Source: Clostridia bacterium
GTDB taxonomy: Bacteria; Bacillota; Clostridia; Christensenellales; Borkfalkiaceae
Length of the DNA stretch: 14,483 nt
Direction: 5' to 3'
NCBI GenBank assembly: GCA_017504065.1
Contig: JAFVRU010000044.1
Location: forward strand, 1 to 14,483
Part shown: positions 6,565 to 13,948 of the stretch, one piece after another
Numbering within the stretch: position 1 is the stretch's first letter
How the letters are laid out: each line of letters starts with the position of its first letter
Program-made: the position numbers and the translations under genes
The notes under the pieces: generated by a model
What the model saw: the letters and a program-made list of their open reading frames with translations, nothing else
The model's database searches: none
What the model was told of the DNA's origin: nothing

Positions 6565-6592
6565 AAAACCCCGACCGAACGGTCGGGGTTTT
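6565..6592. terminator. Bidirectional intrinsic terminator between PHP gene and ABC exporter operon
   Basis: AAAACCCCGACC (6565-6576) and GGTCGGGGTTTT (6581-6592) form a perfect 12-bp stem with a GAAC loop. U-runs are present at the 3' end on both strands. It lies 15 nt past the PHP stop and 17 nt past the stop of the convergent ABC gene, so it should end both transcripts. Confidence 0.93.
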
Positions 6593-6608
6593 GTTTGTAC
6601 TTTTTCGA

Positions 6609-8588
6609 TTATTCCAATTCGAATACGCCTGTAAAGAGCTGATAATACGTGCCCTTTTGTTCCAAGAGCTGTTCGTGCGTGCCCCGTTCGATAATCCGAC
6701 CGTGATCGAGTACCATGATCGCGTCGGAGTTGCGTACGGTAGACAACCGATGCGCGATCACGAACACCGTTCTGCCTTGCATGAGCTTGAACATACCGTC
6801 CTGCACCAACGCTTCGGTACGGGTATCGATGGACGACGTCGCTTCGTCCAGGATCATGACGGGCGCGTCGGCTACCGCCGCCCGCGCGATCGACAACAGC
6901 TGCCGTTGTCCTTGCGAAAGGTTCGCGCCGTTGTTCGTCAGCATCGTATCGTAGCCGTCGGGCAAACGGTTGATAAAATCGTCCGCATTCGCCAGCTTCG
7001 CCGCTTCGATACATTCTTCGTCCGTCGCGTCCAAGCGCCCGTAGCGGATATTCTCCATGACCGTACCCGTGAACAGGTTGACGTCCTGCAAAACGATCCC
7101 GAGCGAACGCCGCAAATCGGCTTTGCGGATTTTATTGATATTGATTCCGTCGTAGCGGATTTTTCCGTCCGCGATATCGTAGAAACGGTTGATCAGGTTT
7201 GTGATCGTCGTTTTCCCCGCGCCCGTCGCGCCGACAAACGCGATTTGCTGACCGGGTTTTGCGTACAGGGAAACGTCGGTCAAGACCTGCTTTTCAGGTA
7301 CGTACCCGAAATCCACCTGATCCATGACGATATCCCCTTTGAGCTCGGTATACGTCGTCGTATCATCCGATTTATGGTAGTGTTTCCACGCCCACAAGCC
7401 CGTACGCTCCGTCGTTTCCGTCAAATTCCCATTCTCGTCCTTTTTCGCATGCACGAGCGTAACGTACCCTTCGTCCGTTTCCGCGACTTCGTCCATGAGC
7501 GTAAAGACACGGCTCGCGCCCGCCAAGCCCATTGCAATCATGGAAATTTGTTGGGACATTTGGTTGACGATTTGCGTAAAGTTCCGCGACAGCCCCAAAA
7601 ACGCGACGATCGTACCGATCGAAAGCGCTTCTACACCGAAAAAGATACTGCTAACCCCGACGTTCTTGGCTTCTAACGTGAGCAACAATCCGCCCACGAT
7701 CGCGAGCAACACGTACGTGAAATTCCCGATATTGCCCAAGATCGGGCCTAAAATATTCCCGAATTTATGCGCGCGCTGGCTGTCCTTGAACAGTTTTTCG
7801 TTGAGTTTATCGAAATCTTCTTTCGCGCGTTCTTCGTGTGTAAAGACTTTGACGACTTTTTGTCCTTTCATCATTTCTTCGACGAACCCTTCTTCTTGCG
7901 CGAGCGAAGTTTGTTGCGCGACCAGGAATTTTGCGCTGTTCCCGCCGATGATCTTGACGACTAACGTCATCGCGAACGTACAAACCAAAACGACCACAAA
8001 CAACCAAAGGCTGTTCCAGATCATAAACCCGATAGACACGACCAAAGTGATCGAGCTACTGAACAACGTCGGCAAGCTCTGTCCGATCAGCTGCCGCGTG
8101 GCGTCCGTATCGTTGGTGTACGCGCTCATGATCTCCCCGTGCGCGTGCGTATCGAAATACTTAATCGGCAACGTTTGCATTTTTGCAAACATATCCCGCC
8201 GCAAATGGTACAGCATGCCTTGCGTTACCGTCGCCATGATCCTGTGCCAGAAAAATCCCGCGAGTACGACCGTGCCGTACACCGCCGACATCGTAATTAC
8301 GATCCCGAGCAGCTTCGCGCTGACCGCGCCGTAGCCTTTCGCTACCCCCGGCGTAATCACGTCGTCGATGAGCGATTGCACGAACACCGACGAAACCAAG
8401 CTCCCGAGCGAGTTGATCAAAATACAAAGGAAAATGAAAATCATCTTCCATTTATAGTGCTTGAACACCATTTTGATAAGTCTACCGAGCGTGCCTTTTT
8501 TAATCATGCCTTTGGGCACAGGCATACCGCGACCGCGCATCGGGCGCATCGGACGGGGTTTTTGGGTATACGATTTTGCTTCCGCCAT
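6609..8588 (-). CDS. ABC exporter half-transporter, consensus ATP-site subunit
   Basis: This 659-residue protein has an N-terminal region with about six membrane helices (about 48-345) and a C-terminal ATPase. The N terminus is basic and Met/Pro/Arg-rich. The ATPase is complete: Walker A GATGAGKT (453-460), Q-loop Gln501, signature LSQGQ (557-561, with Gln for the usual second-position Gly), Walker B MILDE with catalytic Glu582, and switch His613. A linker of about 45 residues (371-416) between membrane and ATPase parts is longer than usual; similar linkers occur in Firmicutes homologues. It pairs with the gene just upstream, the ATG overlapping that gene's TAA by one base, with AAGGGGGTGA 6 nt before the start. 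Together they form a heterodimeric multidrug-type exporter (BmrCD, EfrAB, TM287/288 class). The substrate cannot be told. Confidence 0.93.
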   Translation of the reverse strand: MAEAKSYTQKPRPMRPMRGRGMPVPKGMIKKGTLGRLIKMVFKHYKWKMIFIFLCILINSLGSLVSSVFVQSLIDDVITPGVAKGYGAVSAKLLGIVITMSAVYGTVVLAGFFWHRIMATVTQGMLYHLRRDMFAKMQTLPIKYFDTHAHGEIMSAYTNDTDATRQLIGQSLPTLFSSSITLVVSIGFMIWNSLWLFVVVLVCTFAMTLVVKIIGGNSAKFLVAQQTSLAQEEGFVEEMMKGQKVVKVFTHEERAKEDFDKLNEKLFKDSQRAHKFGNILGPILGNIGNFTYVLLAIVGGLLLTLEAKNVGVSSIFFGVEALSIGTIVAFLGLSRNFTQIVNQMSQQISMIAMGLAGASRVFTLMDEVAETDEGYVTLVHAKKDENGNLTETTERTGLWAWKHYHKSDDTTTYTELKGDIVMDQVDFGYVPEKQVLTDVSLYAKPGQQIAFVGATGAGKTTITNLINRFYDIADGKIRYDGININKIRKADLRRSLGIVLQDVNLFTGTVMENIRYGRLDATDEECIEAAKLANADDFINRLPDGYDTMLTNNGANLSQGQRQLLSIARAAVADAPVMILDEATSSIDTRTEALVQDGMFKLMQGRTVFVIAHRLSTVRNSDAIMVLDHGRIIERGTHEQLLEQKGTYYQLFTGVFELE

Positions 8589-10357
8589 TACGCTTCACCC
8601 CCTTCCGTCGATCGACTCTTGGTCTGCGCTTCGTACGTTTCACGGTAAACGTCGCTCGTTTTCAACAGCGTTTCGTGATCGCCGCAAGCGATAATTTTTC
8701 CGCCGTCCAATACGACGATCTTATCCGCGTGTTCCACGGACGAAATGCGTTGCGCAATGATGATCTTCGTGGTATCGGGAATTTCTTCCGCGAACGCCCG
8801 ACGAATGAGCGCGTCCGTCTTGGTATCTACCGCCGAAGTCGAGTCGTCCAAGATCAGCACCTTGGGTTTACGGAGCAACGCCCGCGCGATACAAAGCCGT
8901 TGCTTTTGTCCGCCCGAAACGTTCGTCCCGCCCTGTTCGATATACGTATCGTAGCCGTCGGGGAAGGAGCGGATAAACTCGTCCGCCTGCGCGAGCTTAC
9001 AAACCCGTTCGAGTTCTTCGTCCGTCGCGTCCGCGTCCCCCCAACGCAAATTCTCTTTAATCGTGCCCGAGAACAATACGTTCTTTTGCAGCACGACCGC
9101 CACGTCTTTGCGGAGCGCGTCCAAATCGTAGTCTTTGACGTTCACGCCGCCGACGTAAACGTTCCCTTCCGACACGTCGTACAAACGCGGAATAAGCTGC
9201 ACGAGCGTCGTTTTCGAAGAACCCGTTCCGCCGAGTATCCCCACCGTTTCGCCCGAGCCGATCTCCAAATCGATATCCGAGAGCGCGTATCGACCCGCTT
9301 TCGCCGAGTATTTAAAGCTTACGTTTTCAAACCGTACCGAACCGTTCCGAACCGCCCTTTCGCCACTTTCGGGGCTCGCCAAATCGGAGTCCTGGTTGAG
9401 AACTTCGGAAATACGTCTTGCCGATTCGAAAGACATCGTGATCATGACGAACACCATCGAGAACATCATACAGCAGGACAAAATTTGAATACCGTACGTG
9501 ATCAGCGCCGAGAGCTCGGTGGGGGTAAACTCCCCGCTCAAAGTTCCCGACTGCACGATTTGCTTTGCGCCCAAGAAAGAAATGAGCACCGCCGCAACGT
9601 TTATAAACAGAGTCATGATCGGGTTGTTCAAAGCAAGAATTTTTTCCGCGCGCGTGAAATCGTTCCGTACTTCGCTTGCCGCGTTTTCGAATTTCTCCGT
9701 TTCGTAGCCTTCGCGCACAAAGGATTTCACAACGCGAATCCCGCCGACGTTTTCTTGTACGGAATTGTTAAGCGCGTCGTACTTTTTGAATATCCGACGG
9801 AAAAACGGCATAACAATCCGCATGATTCCGAACAGGAAAAAAGCTAAAAGCGGTACGATCGCAATAAAAATCCACGCAAGTTTCGCGTTGATCGAAAAGC
9901 TCATAATAATCGCGAAAATAAACTGGAGTGGCACGCGAATAGCGATTCGCAAACACATTTGGTAGGACTGTTGCACGTTGGTAACGTCCGTCGTCAAACG
10001 GGTAACAAGCGACGACGTGGAAAATTTATCCACGTTCGCAAACGAGAATTTTTGTACTTTATAGAACAAATCGTGACGTAAATTGCTCGCAAACCCACAA
10101 CTTGCCGTCGCTGCGAACTGCCCTGCCAAAACGCCGCTCGTAATCGAGCCTGCCGCAAGTACGAGCAAAATGACGCCGTATTTTAAAATATGCGCCATCG
10201 CTCCGCTTTCCGCCAAAACGTCTGCACTAATCATCTTCGCCATGAAAAAGGGAATCAAACATTCGCAAAACGCTTCCACCGCCATAAAGATCGGCGTGAT
10301 CAAAGACGGTTTTTTGTATTGTCTAACGCTTTTTAATAGCGTCTTTACCGTAGACAT
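8588..10357 (-). CDS. ABC exporter half-transporter, degenerate ATP-site subunit
   Basis: This 589-residue protein has about six membrane helices in residues 15-310 and a C-terminal ATPase. Walker A is GGTGSSKT (376-383), Q-loop Gln424, signature VSGGQ (480-484), and Walker B LILDD (501-505). Asp505 stands where the catalytic Glu should be, and Gln536 replaces the switch His. This Asp/Gln pair is the mark of the non-hydrolysing site in heterodimeric exporters. The partner supplies the active residues, while this subunit supplies a good signature motif to the active site. The start at 10357 has AAGGAG 5 nt upstream (10363-10368); an in-frame start 90 nt further up lies in the promoter and is rejected. 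It is the first gene of a two-gene operon under a perfect-consensus promoter. Confidence 0.93.
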   Translation of the reverse strand: MSTVKTLLKSVRQYKKPSLITPIFMAVEAFCECLIPFFMAKMISADVLAESGAMAHILKYGVILLVLAAGSITSGVLAGQFAATASCGFASNLRHDLFYKVQKFSFANVDKFSTSSLVTRLTTDVTNVQQSYQMCLRIAIRVPLQFIFAIIMSFSINAKLAWIFIAIVPLLAFFLFGIMRIVMPFFRRIFKKYDALNNSVQENVGGIRVVKSFVREGYETEKFENAASEVRNDFTRAEKILALNNPIMTLFINVAAVLISFLGAKQIVQSGTLSGEFTPTELSALITYGIQILSCCMMFSMVFVMITMSFESARRISEVLNQDSDLASPESGERAVRNGSVRFENVSFKYSAKAGRYALSDIDLEIGSGETVGILGGTGSSKTTLVQLIPRLYDVSEGNVYVGGVNVKDYDLDALRKDVAVVLQKNVLFSGTIKENLRWGDADATDEELERVCKLAQADEFIRSFPDGYDTYIEQGGTNVSGGQKQRLCIARALLRKPKVLILDDSTSAVDTKTDALIRRAFAEEIPDTTKIIIAQRISSVEHADKIVVLDGGKIIACGDHETLLKTSDVYRETYEAQTKSRSTEGGEA

Positions 10358-10418
10358 AAACTCTCCTTTTGCGCGAAAGCTCGCGCGTATGCAAGGCGCG
10401 TGAAACGCCGTTATTTCT

Positions 10419-10447
10419 ATTATATTTTCTTTGGAAAATCTTGTCAA
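10419..10447 (-). promoter_or_regulatory. Perfect-consensus sigma-A promoter of the ABC exporter operon
   Basis: On the minus strand TTGACA (10442-10447) and TATAAT (10419-10424) both match consensus fully, with a 17-bp spacer. The predicted leader of about 55 nt has a hairpin GCGCGA-loop-TCGCGC (10371-10386) next to the ribosome binding site (10363-10368) and further short GC-rich inverted repeats (10395-10409). No regulator gene is adjacent. Confidence 0.88.
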
Positions 10448-10466
10448 TAATTTCCGTAAAATTTTT

Positions 10467-10501
10467 CACCTTTTCACGAAATTTTCATTCGCGAAAAGGC
10501 G
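10467..10501 (-). terminator. Long hairpin after the sbcC-like gene, likely 3' end
   Basis: In minus-strand RNA the arms at 10488-10501 and 10467-10480 pair over 14 bp with two G-U pairs and a 7-nt loop. On the plus strand the same two places are A-C mismatches, so the structure favours the minus transcript. It begins about 12 nt past the stop of the ATPase gene. It is followed by AAAAATTTT rather than a clean U-run, so it is an imperfect terminator or an mRNA-stabilising end. Confidence 0.5.
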
Positions 10502-10512
10502 TTTTGTTCTCA

Positions 10513-12771
10513 TCAAAGCTTCCGTTCTTCTTTGCACGTAAAATAGAGAATCTGATACCGCTCGGCAAGCTTCCGCGCAAGCGCTTTCGCGCGTTCCGTT
10601 TTTTCATCGTCCAAATTCACGAACGGATCGTCCAAAATCAGGGGCGGCGGTTCTTTTTGGAACACCGCGTCCGCAAGCGCCAAACGCACGCACAGCCCCG
10701 TGAGCTCTTTCGAGCCCTTGCTATAATACGCCATCTCGCGCAAGCCGCCGTAATCTTCGAACACAGGCGCGCCTTCGCCCGTAAATCGGAGCGTTTTCTC
10801 CCCATCCGCCGCGAGTATAGCCAAATACGCTCGGCTGCCTTTCGCTACGGGTTCTAAATACTTGGAAGCCATATTCTCTTTGGCGCGAAGCAAAAGCTCT
10901 TTCGCCGCGCGGACCGCGGTATACCGTTTTTCCAAACGCGCTTTTTCTTCTTCCAAAAATGCGCGCTGCGCGAGCAAGTCCTTGGGATTGATCGCCGTTT
11001 CGAAATTCTCCGCTTCCCGAATAGATAACGTCCGCTGTTCGGCGAGTTCCGCAAGCTCTCTTTCGGTTGCAACGCTCTCCAATTTTAAGGTTTGCATATC
11101 CGCTTGGAAATATTCCCCGCCCCCTACGAATTGCCCGTCGCCTTGCGGTACGTCCGCGGTAAATTCCCGAAGCCGCCGTTCATAGTCCGCCGAGTCCGTT
11201 TCCGCGCGCTCTATCGCCGACATATTCGCTTTTAGCGTCGTTACCGCCGCGCGGTAATCGTACAGCTCCGCAAAACGGAAATTGCCTAAAAAGTTGCGTA
11301 TGCCCGTTTCCAAGCCCGCAAGCTTCCCGCGTAACGCTTCCCGCTCGGACAACAGTTCTTCCTGTGAACGCCGCGCGTCCGAACGCGCCGTTTGAATTTT
11401 TTGCAACAAGGCGTTGAGCTCCGTTTTCGCCGTTTCGTACGCAATCGCGAGCTGCAAATCCACGTCGTCCGTAGCCGTTCGAACAGGATTTTCCCCCGCG
11501 TCTTTGACAATCTTTCTCGGTAGAGTTCGAAAAAATACGAACAGCAAGCCCAAAGCGCCTATGCCGAGTAGCGTAAGCCCGATCGCAGGTTTGCTAGCGC
11601 AATAAATCGCCCCGAACGTCGCGCAAAACAGCGCGATCAGCAAAATCCAAAAATTGCTTTTACGCTTGGGCGGGATCACCGTTTTCGTCTTGGGTTTTAC
11701 GGGTTTTCCGACCCCGTCGTCCCGCATCGCCGCTTCGTACTCCGCCACTTTTTGACGGCAAAGCTCCGCTTCCGTTTCCAAAGCCGAAGTGTCCTGCGCA
11801 GGCAAATTCTCGTCCAAGCATCTGCGCTCTAATTCTTCCACCCGTTCTTTTGTGGAATAGAACTCGGAAACGGCTTGTTCCAAACCCGTTACGTTGAGCG
11901 TTTTGGGATCGGTCGCGCCAAAAAACGCGCGTAACGTTTGCAATTCCTGCCGCGACGTTTCCGCGCCGAGCTCCAACTCCCGCAGAGTTTCCCGTTTCGC
12001 CGCCCGTTCGTTTTGGCGGCTCTTTTCTTCGATCGCCGCGCGGAGCGATTGCAGCTTTTCCGACAATGCCCGCATGCGCGTTTCCATACCCGCCGCGACC
12101 CCGCGGATTTCCTTGGCTTTCGCGAGATTGTTCTCGCTCGCCTGCTCCTGCCGAGCCAAAATTTCCAACTGCTCGTCGATCGCGTCGAGCTTGCCTTTCG
12201 CGGGCTTGCGTTTCGCCCGCAGCGCGCGTTCCGCTTCGTCCAGCCGCGCGATCGCGCCGCCGCTCTCCCCGTTTCCGTCTGCGCTAAGCAGCGCCAAAAG
12301 CCTGCCTTTCAAGTCTTCGGGCAGCCCGTCCGTCGGGATTTCGCCCTGCGGCACGTATACCGTTCTTTGATAGCTTTCGGCGTTTACTCCGAACAGTTTT
12401 TCGCCCAAGAACTCCGCCCGTTCGCCGAATTCGTAGGAAAGCAAGTTATTCCCGTCGAACACCCGCCCGACGTCCTGCGCGGGCGTACGCCCGAACGAGC
12501 GTTCCACTCGGTACGTTTTCCCTGCGACGGAGAACACGAGCGAACCGCCGTACGCGCCGCCCTGCCAAGGTTCGTAGCGTAAGCGGTCGTTCGCGGCAAC
12601 CGCCTTGCCCCTGCCTGCGTCCATGCCGTACAGCATACATTTGATAAAATCCGCGAGCGTGGTTTTTCCCCACCCGTTTTCTTCTTTGAATACGACGATC
12701 TTCCCCGAAAGATCGAAGGCGCGGTTTTGGAATTTCCCAAACCCCGCAATGTAACAGGAAAGCAATCTCAT
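10513..12771 (-). CDS. SbcC/Rad50-like ATPase of the YhaN type, membrane-anchored
   Basis: This 752-residue split-ATPase SMC-like protein is the partner of the nuclease encoded just upstream. The N-terminal ATPase half has Walker A ENGWGKTT (31-38), where Glu30 stands in for the usual first Gly, and a Q-loop-like VPQGEI stretch (140-145). Long coiled coils (about 172-350 and 435-635) flank a hairpin of two membrane helices (about 374-392 and 396-414). No CxxC zinc hook is present. The C-terminal half has the signature SKGSKELTG (684-692) and Walker B LILDDP (711-716). It is shorter than SbcC (about 1000 residues), but both ATPase halves are intact, so it is not a truncation. This plan fits YhaN of the B. 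subtilis yhaO-yhaN pair better than SbcC proper. The start at 12771 follows GGAGGAG by 8 nt and overlaps the nuclease stop (ATGA). Confidence 0.87.
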   Translation of the reverse strand: MRLLSCYIAGFGKFQNRAFDLSGKIVVFKEENGWGKTTLADFIKCMLYGMDAGRGKAVAANDRLRYEPWQGGAYGGSLVFSVAGKTYRVERSFGRTPAQDVGRVFDGNNLLSYEFGERAEFLGEKLFGVNAESYQRTVYVPQGEIPTDGLPEDLKGRLLALLSADGNGESGGAIARLDEAERALRAKRKPAKGKLDAIDEQLEILARQEQASENNLAKAKEIRGVAAGMETRMRALSEKLQSLRAAIEEKSRQNERAAKRETLRELELGAETSRQELQTLRAFFGATDPKTLNVTGLEQAVSEFYSTKERVEELERRCLDENLPAQDTSALETEAELCRQKVAEYEAAMRDDGVGKPVKPKTKTVIPPKRKSNFWILLIALFCATFGAIYCASKPAIGLTLLGIGALGLLFVFFRTLPRKIVKDAGENPVRTATDDVDLQLAIAYETAKTELNALLQKIQTARSDARRSQEELLSEREALRGKLAGLETGIRNFLGNFRFAELYDYRAAVTTLKANMSAIERAETDSADYERRLREFTADVPQGDGQFVGGGEYFQADMQTLKLESVATERELAELAEQRTLSIREAENFETAINPKDLLAQRAFLEEEKARLEKRYTAVRAAKELLLRAKENMASKYLEPVAKGSRAYLAILAADGEKTLRFTGEGAPVFEDYGGLREMAYYSKGSKELTGLCVRLALADAVFQKEPPPLILDDPFVNLDDEKTERAKALARKLAERYQILYFTCKEERKL

Positions 12772-13841
12772 AAATCGATCTCCTCCCCGCACAGCGCCTT
12801 TAATCCCACTTCCAAGATCTCCGCGCGCAATTCTTCATTCATCTCGTACCTGCCCACTTCGCGCACGAATTCCCCGCGCTCGGTCAAGTCCGCTTCGAAC
12901 TGCCGATAATCGATCGCCAACCGCGATTCATCCACGACTTTTACGTAGAAAAACCGCTGGTTCAACCTTTCCGAAAGCAAGGACAAATCCTTCCGCAATC
13001 CTACGCCGTAGCTGCCCCGCAAAACGAGCTTGACGATATTCCCGCTCGGTTCGGTTTTCAGGGCTTCTTCGGCTGCGCGTTCGACGTCGAAATAGGTTTT
13101 ACAAGCGGAAATATCCGCGTAACGCTGAACGATTTCCCGTTTGGACAGGGACAGGAATTTCTCGTCGAGTAGCCGTCCGCCACCGACTTCCAACAGGAAA
13201 AACCCGCGTTTACCGCACTCGTCAAACCCACGCCCTTCCAAACACCCGCAATAGCGGTAATGCCCCCTGCCGTCCAAGCGTTCCGCCGTCAACGTGGGAA
13301 TATGGATATGCCCGAGCGCCAAATAATCAATCCCCTTGTTTTGCAAATACGTAAGCGGAATCTTCTCTCCCCCGTAAGCGGTATCCCCGTGCATGAGCAG
13401 GATATTGTAGCGTTCGGGGCGCAGCGCGAGCCGCGTGTAACGAGATTCGTCCGCGTATTGGGAATCAATTCCCGTTACGGTTACGCCGTCTTGAAGATCG
13501 TAGCTTTTCCAACCGCGAGCGTCCGAAAATACGTAAAAATTCTCAGGCGCGCCGTCCGAGAGCGAAAGTCCGCCGTCGTGGTTGCCCGAAACGTAGAAAA
13601 ACGCGACGGGTTTCGCCGCTTGGATAAAGGAAAAAATTTCCTGTTTTAAAGACGTCGGCACGTCGTTTCCGTCGAATAGATCGCCCGCAATCAAGACCGC
13701 GCCCACGCCGTTTTCCCGCGCGTAAATGGTCAAACGGCGAAAAGTATCCGAAATTTCCGCCTTGCGCAATTTTGCTTTTTCCGTCGGCAAATTCCGCATT
13801 GCCGCGCCCAAATGTACGTCGCCCGTATGTATAATCTTCAT
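12768..13841 (-). CDS. Mre11/SbcD-like DNA repair nuclease (YhaO-like)
   Basis: This 357-residue calcineurin-like metallophosphoesterase has all the expected metal ligands: D8-x-H10 (GDVHLG), D54 (AGDLFDG), N87-H88 (GNHD), H151 (MHGD) and H178-x-H180 (GHIH). The fold and length fit the SbcD/Mre11/YhaO family of double-strand-end nucleases that act with a Rad50-like ATPase. The C-terminal part (about 230-357) would be the capping and partner-binding region. The start follows a GGGAAAGG stretch closely; the leader is only about 14 nt. The stop codon overlaps the start of the ATPase gene by 4 nt, so the two are made together. YhaO-type seems more likely than SbcD because of the partner's membrane hairpin. 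The in vivo substrate is not evident from sequence. Confidence 0.92.
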   Translation of the reverse strand: MKIIHTGDVHLGAAMRNLPTEKAKLRKAEISDTFRRLTIYARENGVGAVLIAGDLFDGNDVPTSLKQEIFSFIQAAKPVAFFYVSGNHDGGLSLSDGAPENFYVFSDARGWKSYDLQDGVTVTGIDSQYADESRYTRLALRPERYNILLMHGDTAYGGEKIPLTYLQNKGIDYLALGHIHIPTLTAERLDGRGHYRYCGCLEGRGFDECGKRGFFLLEVGGGRLLDEKFLSLSKREIVQRYADISACKTYFDVERAAEEALKTEPSGNIVKLVLRGSYGVGLRKDLSLLSERLNQRFFYVKVVDESRLAIDYRQFEADLTERGEFVREVGRYEMNEELRAEILEVGLKALCGEEIDL

Positions 13842-13861
13842 AGCCTTTCCCTTTCCGCTCT

Positions 13862-13890
13862 ATTATAACACAATCCGCGCCAAAAGTAAA
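13862..13890 (-). promoter_or_regulatory. Promoter of the nuclease-ATPase operon
   Basis: On the minus strand TTTACT (13885-13890) and TATAAT (13862-13867) are 17 bp apart, with TGT before the -10 making it an extended type. The start point is about 14 nt before the ATG at 13841. No LexA-like palindrome (GAACN4GTTC type) was seen overlapping it, so SOS control is not indicated. Confidence 0.75.
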
Positions 13891-13907
13891 GAGTTTTTAA
13901 AAAATTC

Positions 13908-13942
13908 GAAAAAGTACGGATTCCCCGCAAGAAATCCGTACT
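13908..13942 (-). terminator. Intrinsic terminator of clpB
   Basis: On the minus strand AGTACGGATT and AATCCGTACT (arms at 13933-13942 and 13913-13922) form a perfect 10-bp stem with a 10-nt loop. A run of U follows directly. It begins 7 nt after the clpB stop and isolates clpB from the nuclease operon. Confidence 0.88.
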
Positions 13943-13948
13943 CCAACT

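Noticed and set aside
6021..7676. Plus-strand open frame of 551 codons across the PHP gene, the terminator and the ABC gene
   Set aside because: It overlaps two well-supported genes and a strong terminator, and its product is Arg/His-rich with no domain.
8576..9847. Plus-strand open frame of 423 codons opposite the first ABC gene
   Set aside because: It is antisense to a gene with all ABC motifs, and its own product has no motif.
10358..10447. Longer N terminus for the first ABC subunit
   Set aside because: The added 30 codons would cover the -10 and -35 boxes, and the internal ATG at 10357 has a clear AAGGAG.
10513..12771. SbcC gene as a truncated or decayed version because it is only 752 residues
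   Set aside because: Both ATPase halves, the coiled coils and a membrane hairpin are present in one frame, consistent with a YhaN-type protein.
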